Shown here: piece after piece, positions 9,801-18,586 of the stretch
Position numbering within the stretch: position 1 is the stretch's first letter
Layout of the letters: each line of letters opens with the position of its first letter
Source: Cymbomonas tetramitiformis
Lineage: Eukaryota; Chlorophyta; Pyramimonadophyceae; Pyramimonadales; Pyramimonadaceae
Direction: 5' to 3'
Assembly: GCA_001247695.2 (NCBI GenBank)
Contig: LGRX02024819.1
Span: forward strand, 1 to 64,000
DNA: 64,000 nt
Position numbers and translations under genes: made by a program
The notes under the pieces: generated by a model
What the model was told of the DNA's origin: nothing
Database searches by the model: none
Seen by the model: the letters and a program-made list of their open reading frames with translations, nothing else

Positions 9801-10733
9801 TCAAACTTGCATAGAAGATTCAGCTACCTGACCGGGAATTATCCACTCGTTGAAATTCCTTCTGAACATACTTAAATGACTCGGTTTCCGATGCAGGTCG
9901 ACGAAAAGAAAATCATGAGGCCCTTGTATAGCCTGATTGTATACCGAGTTGAATTCCTGAATTGGAATCTCCCCTCCGACCTCCTCCCCTATTTCATCAA
10001 TCTCTTTTCGATTCTTATTTCGGAAGACTAACATATGTGTTAGGTTACCTCTTATTGATTTTAACAGTCCACCACTGCTCGAGGTATAATTCTGTGTCGC
10101 GAAAAGCAGGGTGATTCCAAGGGCCCCGTCCTTCAGTTTTCCAAGATGTCTATGTTTGATGACCATGTTGCTGAGCTTACTCGTTGGTCTCATCAGATCG
10201 GTGTCTTGGGTGTCATCAAAGAAGGCGGCGATCACGGGCCTCTTGCCACCATATTTGTGTTGTGGAGGAAGTATATTACCATTCTCGTCCCCAAATTCCA
10301 ACATCAATTCACCCGGAATCTCGTAGATACTGATGTTATGATTGTTTAACATTTTCATTAACTTCTTATACCGTTCCATCTTCTCTTGATATTCATCGTA
10401 CTCTTGAGCTTCGGTATCAAGGATGCCTTCAATCTGATTTGGAACATCGACGGTAGGCTCTAATACATCACCTTCATCAAGCGGTAAGTCTTTATAGTAA
10501 TGCATGTTATTATGAAAAGTTGGACTTACAAGAATAAGTCTGTCTAAAGCATTGTTTTGTTTCATCAATCGAAGTAGGTGTGTAAGACTACAGCTTTTGC
10601 CCGTGCCTCTTTTCGCACACGCCAAGATAACCCCGTGCAATTGAATAAAATCATCGGGTGTGTCAATTGGAAACGCTGAACTCTTTGGCACTTGAATATC
10701 ATATGATTTATCTTTCAGTCGTTGGAACTGCAT
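9801..10733 (-). CDS. A32/FtsK-HerA-like genome-packaging ATPase
   Basis: This 310-residue P-loop ATPase is of the type that pumps viral DNA into capsids. Walker A is ACAKRGTGKS at residues 38-47 and Walker B is VIAAFFDDTQDT at 167-178. A sensor-like LLFATQNYTSS follows at 209-219. Length and motif order fit packaging ATPases of Polinton-like viruses and virophages. It heads a minus-strand group with the two small genes at 10737-11326; only 3 bases separate it from its neighbour, so co-expression is likely. The ATG at 10733 starts the frame. A packaging ATPase without any capsid gene nearby is unexpected and suggests lost genes. Confidence 0.85.
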   Translation of the reverse strand: MQFQRLKDKSYDIQVPKSSAFPIDTPDDFIQLHGVILACAKRGTGKSCSLTHLLRLMKQNNALDRLILVSPTFHNNMHYYKDLPLDEGDVLEPTVDVPNQIEGILDTEAQEYDEYQEKMERYKKLMKMLNNHNISIYEIPGELMLEFGDENGNILPPQHKYGGKRPVIAAFFDDTQDTDLMRPTSKLSNMVIKHRHLGKLKDGALGITLLFATQNYTSSSGGLLKSIRGNLTHMLVFRNKNRKEIDEIGEEVGGEIPIQEFNSVYNQAIQGPHDFLFVDLHRKPSHLSMFRRNFNEWIIPGQVAESSMQV

Positions 10734-10736
10734 ATA

Positions 10737-11117
10737 TTATAACGATAGAAATAGACTGTTGTACGCTTTGTCGTAATGAGGATGTAATTCTGCATCTTTC
10801 TTACGAGGTGGAGGTGATTGAGATGCAACTCGGCTTTGCTTTCGTCTAGTAGACTTCCTAACGATCACTTCAGGCTCTTCTTCCGATTGAGAGCTATCAG
10901 ATTCAACGATGACAACCTGCTTTTTCGGTTTCTTCTTAAGGGCTTTTGGTTTCTTGACAACGACGTGTTCTACTTCCGGTTCCGATATTGATTCCGGTTC
11001 TGCCTGTGGTTCCGGTATAGGTGCTTTCGTCGTAGCTTTCTTAATCGTCTCTTGAAAAGGGGCAGGCTTGACAGCTGTGCACCTCCTAACATCACGTCTC
11101 CGGTAGGAGTATGTCAC
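10737..11117 (-). CDS. Basic low-complexity protein, possibly the 3' part of a larger gene
   Basis: The 126-residue product has a Pro/Glu-rich middle and alternating Lys-rich and acidic Ser/Glu segments, as seen in small DNA-binding or core proteins of viruses. No family is recognised. The frame has no ATG: its first start-like codon is GTG at 11117, and it overlaps the stop of the upstream 70-residue frame in the -1 register. Just upstream, the reverse strand carries an A8 run. The two frames may therefore be one gene of about 196 residues broken by a 1-base indel, or joined by -1 slippage. Confidence 0.5.
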   Translation of the reverse strand: MTYSYRRRDVRRCTAVKPAPFQETIKKATTKAPIPEPQAEPESISEPEVEHVVVKKPKALKKKPKKQVVIVESDSSQSEEEPEVIVRKSTRRKQSRVASQSPPPRKKDAELHPHYDKAYNSLFLSL

Positions 11118-11326
11118 ATTTTTTCTTTTTTTTCTTTCGTCTCTTGAGCTTGAACAACTTTTTGAGTTTCCTTAAGTTGTTCGGCCATCTTTAGATCTTG
11201 TTTTTGTTTTGCTTTGGCTTGGCGAGTTGCAAGAGCTTTCTCCCTCATTTTCGCAAGGCTTTCAAGTGTCTCCGGGTCGGTAATTTTCTGTCCTTTAACT
11301 GCCATTAAGTAATTATAACATATCAT
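11114..11326 (-). CDS. Small Lys/Glu/Gln-rich coiled-coil-like protein
   Basis: This is a 70-residue frame, or 63 residues if MAVKGQK (ATG at 11305) is the true start. It is almost entirely charged helix and has no recognised domain. It is the first gene of the minus-strand group and begins next to the intact palindrome at 11376-11450. It ends in the A-rich tract discussed for the downstream frame. Function unknown. Confidence 0.45.
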   Translation of the reverse strand: MICYNYLMAVKGQKITDPETLESLAKMREKALATRQAKAKQKQDLKMAEQLKETQKVVQAQETKEKKEKM

Positions 11327-11375
11327 AAGAAAATAATATTTCTGAATTTGACTTACGATTTCTCGATGAAATCAG

Positions 11376-11450
11376 AAAAGGTGGCACATTAGGTCATATT
11401 TCCATTATCTATATATAGTCCATAATATGACCTAATGTGCCACCTTTTTT
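11376..11450. promoter_or_regulatory. Intact TATA-centred palindrome between divergent viral genes
   Basis: Arms of about 25 bp (AAAAGGTGGCACATTAGGTC continuing to TATT, and its inverted copy) flank a spacer with CTATATATAG. The palindrome lies exactly between the minus-strand gene starting at 11326 and the plus-strand gene starting at 11467. This fits a bidirectional promoter. Related copies occur at 8609/9752, 15915, 16100 and 16254. Confidence 0.65.
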
Positions 11451-11466
11451 GATTCCTAATGTATAC

Positions 11467-11913
11467 ATGACTAGAGAAACCTGGATCACAAAACTAAAGC
11501 AATGTGCTCAGGAGTATAGACAAGAACATGGAATTAAAAAGAAGGGTAAGATGACACAAGCTGAAAAGCTGAAAGGCTTACGAGGCCGACCAGTGGCCAA
11601 AAAGACGAAGACAAAAAGTAGAACCGCCTTAGACCATGGAACTCCATCGGGCCAGCCAGTTTATCAAGAGCCCATCAAAGATCCAGCCTTGCCAAACAAA
11701 CCACCTCGTCGTATAGCTCCTATTATGGTAGCACCGTTAGACAAAACGAGCACTGGTACAATAACGGGTGACCCAGTATTTCAACGATCTAATGCAGAAT
11801 ATACGGGTGTTGGCAATTATCGTAAAGCCGTTGATAATATTGAAAAGCGTATCAAAATGAAAAAACAAATGCAGCGTGAAAAACGCCGAGCAGCGGACGT
11901 CACAAAAATATAA
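11467..11913 (+). CDS. Unrecognised basic viral protein
   Basis: The frame extends upstream to a GTG inside the palindrome, but the first ATG is at 11467 and gives 148 residues starting MTRETWITKL. The N-terminal 50 residues are helical and Lys-rich, then a Pro-rich middle, then a very basic C-terminal helix. No family is recognised; a small virion or DNA-binding protein is possible. The start lies 17 bp beyond the promoter-like palindrome. The next gene follows after 18 bp, suggesting coordinated expression. Confidence 0.6.
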   Translation: MTRETWITKLKQCAQEYRQEHGIKKKGKMTQAEKLKGLRGRPVAKKTKTKSRTALDHGTPSGQPVYQEPIKDPALPNKPPRRIAPIMVAPLDKTSTGTITGDPVFQRSNAEYTGVGNYRKAVDNIEKRIKMKKQMQREKRRAADVTKI

Positions 11914-11931
11914 TTTATATAGTATAGGAAG

Positions 11932-12291
11932 ATGCCCCCTAAATTGAGAAAGCAAAATCCTGAGGCACGCCATAAGCTCACTGCTGCAGATTGGGAAGAC
12001 TTACAAAGTAAAAATTTAAGTGGTGACGATCGGACGAAAGCCATACGTGATTATAAGAAGAAGTATCGGAAATCGAAAGAGAAAGTTGAGAAAGTCACCA
12101 GGCAACAATGGACCAAGATAGGTAAAAAGCCTGCCAAAGAACAAAGTAGACTTGATGAAATCAATAAGTATACCGTCGGAGATTCAAACAGACATATCAA
12201 GAAATTCAGCACCGATGTTGAAAAACTTAAGGTTCCCTTTACAACCTTTTTACAAAGAGCAGCACCTGATCTCCTGATGGTAGCAGTCTGA
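11932..12291 (+). CDS. Unrecognised Lys-rich viral protein, possibly fused to the polymerase
   Basis: This is a 119-residue charged, helical protein with no recognised domain. It begins at ATG 11932. Near its end the polymerase register becomes open from about 12270, upstream of the polymerase ATG at 12336, so the two frames overlap in a -1 relation. It may be a separate gene, or the N-terminus of a longer polymerase polyprotein cut off by a frameshift. Protein-primed polymerases need a terminal protein, and this position would suit one, but nothing in the sequence identifies it as such. Confidence 0.45.
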   Translation: MPPKLRKQNPEARHKLTAADWEDLQSKNLSGDDRTKAIRDYKKKYRKSKEKVEKVTRQQWTKIGKKPAKEQSRLDEINKYTVGDSNRHIKKFSTDVEKLKVPFTTFLQRAAPDLLMVAV

Positions 12292-12335
12292 ACTATTGGT
12301 TACCGGAGAAGACAAAAGGAGTTGAGCAAGTATCA

Positions 12336-15300
12336 ATGAGAGCGGTCTTCGAGGATGGGACTACATCCAAATGGGTGAAAGGTTCCGACCGTCAAGATGT
12401 GATGATGAAGTTTGAAGAGATGCTACAAAGTCCTAAGGGTGGAGATAGCAGCAAAAAGTCGGTTGAGGTTGCTAAAGATGTGGAGGTAGAATATTACTCT
12501 TCAAAACCACCAGAAGGCAAGGGGTCTCGATGCTTAGCCGCACCAAAAAACACCGTAGAATTACGACTGAAGCAATGTGTCATTAAGATTGAATCCCGCA
12601 ATAACTGTGGCATTAAATCTTTGGAACTGCTTGATAGAAAACGGAAATTAGATACAATGCTAAGCGACAATGTTGTATGTAAAAATCAATACGAGAATAA
12701 GTGGAAACAACTGAAACGAGACGCCAGCGGTCACAAGGGCAACATAACATCAGTTTCCGATCGATTGCGTTTGGAATTGTTTGCGAAAAAGGATGCTGAC
12801 GAAGGAATCAATATCGAAGACTTTCCAGTTTTAGAGAGGCATTACAGCAGAAATATATTTGTGTGGGGTATCACTGAGCGACTTGGCGGTCAACCAATCA
12901 TGTATCACCCACCGTACTTCAACGAACACAATGAGTATTCAAATTATAATGACAGCTTTCATATATTGTTGCACGACAATCATTATGAACCTATCACGCG
13001 TATTGATTGCTTCAGAGGGAAAACTTATCGGCCATCGTGCACCCAGTGTAAATCTCAAAAATGCATATTTGCCAGCAAGGATGTACGGTTGACAAAAGGA
13101 AACAAGCAATGGCATCATTGTGATATTTGCAATCGTAAATTCATGAACGAAGAATGTTACAATCTGCACAAAGAATTGGTGACGTGCAATCAGCTTCACA
13201 AATGTAAGATGTGCAATGTCAAGTTCAATCCTAAGGAGAAACACATGTGTGGATACAAAGCATGCCCAAACTGTAAGGTCGTTTGTAATCTATATGAACA
13301 CAGATGCTACATGACACAGGTCAAACCGAAGTCCATACTATCACCTGAATCAATTGTGTGTTTCGATTTTGAAACTCGAAACGACGACGGTAGGCTGGTT
13401 GTAAATCATTGTGAAAGTCAGTACCATGATGGTACACATGTGATTCATAAAACCATCGGAGAGTTTCTTGAATGGGCCTGTCTAGACAAACATGCTGGCC
13501 ACACATTCATCGCTCATTGCGGTTCCAAGTTCGACTTTAGATTGATAGTGGAGCATGTCACCAACGTCCAAAGGAAACCTCCAAAGGATATATTGTACAC
13601 AGGGGCTGATATATTGTGTGTCAAGATTGCCAACGTGAGGTTCGTTGATTCATATATGTTCATGTCACGTCCATTGCATGCTCTACCAGAGATGTTTGGC
13701 TTTAAAAACGAAATATCAAAAGGGTATTACCCACATCTCTTCAACACGTTGGAAAATGAGACATACATCGGTTTGTATCCTGACATCAAGTATTACAATC
13801 CCGAGATACTTCAACCAGAAGCTTATCAAAAATTATACAAATGGTGGCATGAGAAAAAGAGCAAGTGTTTTATATTTGAAAATCCAAAAGAGATTGCACG
13901 ATATTGCCATGACGATGTGACCATCCTACGCCGTGCAGTGTTCGCTTTCAGGGAATGTTCTCTAAAGATAACCGACAACAAGTTTGACCCGTTTAGCTAT
14001 CTGACGTTGGCACAACTGGCGATTAATATATGGAGAAGTGAGTGCATGCCAAAGGATTCAGTGGCTATATTGCAATCATTGGTCAAGTCGCAGAATGCAT
14101 CTATCAAAGAGAATCAGTGGTTGGATTACATTGTCCACACTACGTCAGCCAAGCTCAAACGCGACTACGATGGCAAACGAAACTATAAACTCACAGATTT
14201 ACAGATATATGTCGATGCTTTTGACGACACCACCAACACGGTGTATGAGTTCCTCGGAAGCTGGTTTCATGCAGACCTGAAGAAATACCACAAAGACGAT
14301 ATTCAGTATCAACAAGGGCGTAAATCGGGTATGACGTTTGGTGAGGTCAATCGGCAAACGATGAAGAGACTGGATGATATCAAGGCAGCAGGATATAATC
14401 TTGAGTATATCTGGGAGTCGGCATGGGATGAAACAGTAAATCAGCTGAAATTGTCCGAGATTGGTAAAGACTTTTTAGAGCGACAGAAGTTGGCTTCTCC
14501 TATCGTGGATAGAGACGTATATCATGGAGGGAGAGTAGACCTGGGTAAGTTGTACTACGAGGTCAACCACAACGAGCACATACGATACCTCGACTATAAT
14601 TCCATGTACCCAAGTGTCATGAAAACGAACAAGTTTCCCAAAGGTCATCCCGAGGTTATAAGAGACGTTAAGACACTTGACATTCATGGCTATTTCGGTT
14701 TGGTAAAATGCAAAATTGCTCCTCCAAAACATCTTAAATTTGGCGTTCTTCCTCACGTTGATAATAAAACAGGTAAGCTGGTATTTCCACTGTACGAAAT
14801 GGTTGACACGTGGACAACGGTAGAGCTGGAGAAGGCCATCGAAAAAGGATACATTATCAATGCTATATACGAGATAAAACATTGGAAGGACACCACCAAT
14901 GACCTGTTTGCCGGTTACATTGATAAGTTTTTGAAACTAAAAACAGAAGCCTCCGGACCTCCTGATAGAGACATCGACGAGTTTATATCGACCAGTTCAA
15001 GTTGCATGAAGGTGTCAAGTTGGACAAGGCAAATATCAAATGTAATCCAGGAATGAGACAGGTCTCCAAAGACATGCAAAATATACTTTACGGTAAATTG
15101 GGTGAACGTCAGAATAAATCTAAGAGCAAGGTTATCCAAAATCCAGGTGAGTCCTACAATACCATTAGCAATAAAAGGTATGATTGTAAGTATGAGTTCG
15201 TTGGGAGCGAGGACAACGAAATGGTCTTGATGAACTTCACTGAAAATTCAGAAGTATTTTCAGACACCAGATTTTCGACCAACGAGGTCCTGGCTGCATT

Positions 15301-15826
15301 CATAACCAGTTACGGTAGATTAAAGCTGTATCAGTTGATAGAGGCAGCAGGCTTCTCTAATGTTCTCTACTTTGATTGTGATTCAATCATATATCGCGAG
15401 ACCCCTGAGAACTATCACATATATTATGGCAATGCATATCGACAGCCATGGTTGGGTTTTCTGAAATGTGAATTGCAACATTTAGAAAGAGACCATGGCA
15501 AGTGTGTCGAGTTCTTGGCAACAGGACCAAAGTCATACAGTCTGAAGTTTGCTGATGGTTACACCATGACAAAGATAAAGGGATTCTCCTTGAGCGTAGA
15601 TAACCTGCAACATATCAATCACGATGTTATGAAAGACATGATCATCAACCGCAAATTAGACACGCCAGTCAAGATGAGCAATATGGTTATCAGGCATCCT
15701 TGTAAACGTGAAGGTGTACGGTCCTTGAGTATGGAGTCAAGGGCCGAGCCAAAGACATTTAACTTCAAGTATGACAAGGGCGATATCAATTGGGAAAAGT
15801 GGGAAGTTGTGCCGTTATCTACATAA
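12336..15826 (+). pseudogene. Protein-primed family B DNA polymerase (pPolB) with one frameshift
   Basis: This is the replicative polymerase of the element. Frame one (12336-15056) has a Cys/His-rich zinc-binding region at about residues 230-330. It then has exonuclease motifs FDFET (near 13363), HCGSKFDF (near 13517) and YCHDDVTIL (near 13903), and motif [12 protein letters not shown] (near 14590). Frame two (from about 14984 to 15826) has motif B (QNILYGKLGER, near 15076), motif C YFDCDS (near 15370) and KIKGF. The two frames are joined by a -1 change at about 14984-14990, as if one base were missing; no canonical slippery heptamer is visible there. All catalytic motifs are otherwise intact, so the loss is recent or is a sequencing error. 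Confidence 0.85.
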
Positions 15827-15914
15827 TTTGCGGTGAACAATAAAAAATATTTCCCGTAAATAACCTGGGTGATACCCCATGGATAGAACCGCGACAATGG
15901 ATCACAGCGAAATC

Positions 15915-15987
15915 AAAAGGTGGCACTTTAGGTCATATTTCCATTATCTATATATAGTCCATAATATGACCTAACGTGCCACCTTTT
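15915..15987. promoter_or_regulatory. Palindrome copy 3
   Basis: Same palindrome as at 11376-11450, with CACTTTAGG in the left arm and CTATATATAG in the centre. It starts 88 bp after the polymerase stop, and no gene follows. It is the first half of a direct duplication with the next copy; both are followed by AAATTCAGAAAATCTAAAAT. Confidence 0.7.
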
Positions 15988-16099
15988 TAAATTCAGAAAA
16001 TCTAAAATACATTTCAGACAATTAATCGGAGATGATACAAAACAGCGTTTAGCAACAATCGAAGATTGTGGCCAATGATCGCGGCGAACAAGCAAAATC

Positions 16100-16172
16100 A
16101 AAAGGTGGCACTTTAGGTCATATTTCCATTATCTATATATAGTCCGTAATATGACCTAATCTGCCACCTTTT
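16100..16172. promoter_or_regulatory. Palindrome copy 4
   Basis: Near-identical to the copy at 15915, about 185 bp away, and in the same orientation. The shared trailing sequence shows that a unit of roughly 150 bp was duplicated. Confidence 0.7.
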
Positions 16173-16253
16173 CAAATTCAGAAAATCTAAAATATATTTC
16201 ACATAATTCTGATACAAAACAGCGTGTGAACGCGGTGAAAAATCAGATGAATC

Positions 16254-16328
16254 AAAAAGGTGGCACATTAGGTCATATTATGGACTATATATAGATAATG
16301 GAAATATGACCTAATGTGCCACCTTTTT
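16254..16328. promoter_or_regulatory. Palindrome copy 5, spacer inverted
   Basis: The arms match the other copies, but the spacer (ATGGACTATATATAGATAAT) is in the opposite orientation. It marks the last recognisable viral sequence. Confidence 0.7.
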
Positions 16329-16723
16329 CATTTTCGTCACATTTTTGTGATCCATATTTTTGATCACCTGCATGACACACACAAACCCATGCAAATCCAC
16401 AGTAAGGACCAACGCAGAATAACAGTAGGTGACCAGTGCTGCGTGCCGGAGATGACCAGGTGTGCTCACTACATAAGAGGCGTCCGCAAATACTGGGAAA
16501 TACCGGGAAATATCAAGAGGAGTACAGAGGATACCGGTGAATATAGAGGTGATGCCCCGGGACACGCCTCTTATGTAGTCTTGTACAGTGCGACGCATGA
16601 TGTACATGATGTGCGACGCATGATGTGTGATGCATCAGTATGCAGCGCGACATACATATGTATCACGCGCATACATAGTGTGCGATCTCGATGTTCGTAC
16701 AATTTCGCACCACGTGGGCGCAT

Positions 16724-17045
16724 ACATGCTGCGCAGATGGACGCATGATAAAATGATGCCCAACAATACGCACACATGCTGCGCAGATGGACGCATGATA
16801 AAATGATGCCCAACAATACATACACATGCTGCGCAGAAATAGTGTGTGCGGTACCATCATCATTATACACACACATGATAATAATGTGCAGAGATTGTGT
16901 GTACGATATCGTCATCGTTATACACATAAATGCTGTGATTGACAGTGAGTGACAAAATTATCACATTTATCACACTTATCACACTTATCACAGATTAGTG
17001 ACAAAATTATCACACTTATCACACTTATCACAGATCACTATCACA
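16724..17045. repeat. Tandem repeats right of the viral element
   Basis: A 50-bp unit containing ATGCTGCGCAGATGGACGCA is repeated 2.3 times at 16724-16836. At about 16949-17045 a second array contains GTGACAAAATTATCACA and runs of CACTTATCA. Neither looks coding. Confidence 0.75.
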
Positions 17046-18560
17046 GAGCATACTGTGATTGCGTGCACAAGTTATACTGTGATAATAATCAGTCTGATCA
17101 TATAAATCTAGCATACATGTATACATGCATACCAGCCTGATCACGATAACGGCTTGGCATACATTATAACTACACATGCATATAACGACAGTGCAATATA
17201 TATGTACATGCAGAGGATTAAAAAGTAAGGGCTTATCAATAAACCATCGTGTAGTTCTGTTGATCGATTCGATGGCGATCTGTCCGCGCCTAACCGACCA
17301 TGGGTTTGTACCCCATGGCAGATCACTAATGTAGGAGTAGAATGTAGGCCCTGTCATTAGTGAGTTGTGATTGGTGCAGAGTTGAATGAGAGATTCTAGA
17401 ACAACACGATTGATCATGAGAGAGTATATGAGTATGGCTCTCGAAGTCAATATTATTATGTTTTAGAGATACAATTTTCTGTGCTAAATAACTCTGTGGA
17501 TAACTCAGTTTTACTTGCAAATAAGATAAGTTAACTTGATAAGTGGTGATTCTTGCCTGACCTCAAGAAAAGTATTATCAAGAACTTTGTATTTGATAAC
17601 CGTCCGAAGTACACTTGTTCAGAAATGACACATTCATCATTCATACTTCTTTACCATGACAAGTCTCTGAATAGTGTATGCCCCCCCCCAAAATGGGCAC
17701 CATTGAGATAAGTGATCATGTACTGAAGAAGATTCATATATACACATATCACTAGGCGATGCCATGTTCTAGTGACAATGAAATGACATACCAGCCATTC
17801 ATCAAGGACGGAAATACAGCTCGTAATAAGTTGTTATCACTGCAGACACTGAATCTGTGAGCCGTTTACGACAATAGAGAAATGAGATTTATATTCATGA
17901 TTGAATCTCCATTAGCTTCGGTACCATCACTGGTTTCGTTATTCATTATGAAAATCATTATCCAGAAACATTGTCTAAATTGGGCACACTATTGTGACCC
18001 TGAACCAACAATGTATGTGGGCTGCAACCCAAAAACTGCATATTGAATCATAGTGAATTGACATTGGCATTTGACAACATCTGGCATTCGCCACATTCAA
18101 AAGCGTCAGGCATGTTGCCGGTAGGACGTTGAGAGAATCGGTGTTCCTATTGACATTGTTACCTCGAAAGCACTTGATTCGATGAGTAATCTCAGTCTGA
18201 TTTTCTATCAAACCATTTTTCACATGACATAATAATTGAATGGCATTCTCCATCACCATCTGATTGGTTTGATACACCTCTTTTTAAAGGGGGAGGAAGG
18301 AGTATAGATTCATTCATTCTTCCTACAGCTGCCAAAAATGGATTTACATCATTTTGATTTTACATCATTGTGATTTTGCTTGGAAGATTAAATAGAGAAA
18401 TCTTAGGAAAAGTTCCAGCATCTGTGTATAGCAGTCATAAAATTTGATGACACGGTACACCATTCCGATAAAACATCAAATGAAGTCTTTGACTTACTGA
18501 CACATGAAGTTCATTATGAAGAAATCATAGATGCATATTTCTCCAGCTCTATCATATTAT
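17046..18560. other. AT-rich stretch with LTR-like features, no gene
   Basis: No gene-like frame is seen. The segment near 17133 (CCAGCCTGATCACGATAACG) resembles 34829-34855, upstream of the Gypsy element. A purine-rich AAAGGGGGAGGAAGG at about 18286-18300 precedes a TATA-like GTATAG, as in other LTR-like regions of this window. It may be an old LTR remnant. Confidence 0.35.
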
Positions 18561-18586
18561 ATGAAGGGCACTGACATAGGAGAACG

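Larger units (their letters stand above)
5053..16328. mobile_element. Endogenous Polinton-like / adintovirus-type DNA virus, incomplete
   Basis: The block groups a primase-helicase, a C5-methyltransferase, an A32-like packaging ATPase and a protein-primed DNA polymerase B with small basic proteins. Base composition is clearly more AT-rich than the flanking DNA, and the genes are tightly packed without introns. A packaging ATPase together with pPolB points to a Polinton-like virus, an adintovirus or a relative. No major or minor capsid protein, maturation protease, integrase or long terminal inverted repeat was seen. The left boundary is set by the first gene and the right boundary by the last palindrome; both are approximate. 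The polymerase frameshift and the transposon insertion suggest a decaying copy. Confidence 0.8.
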
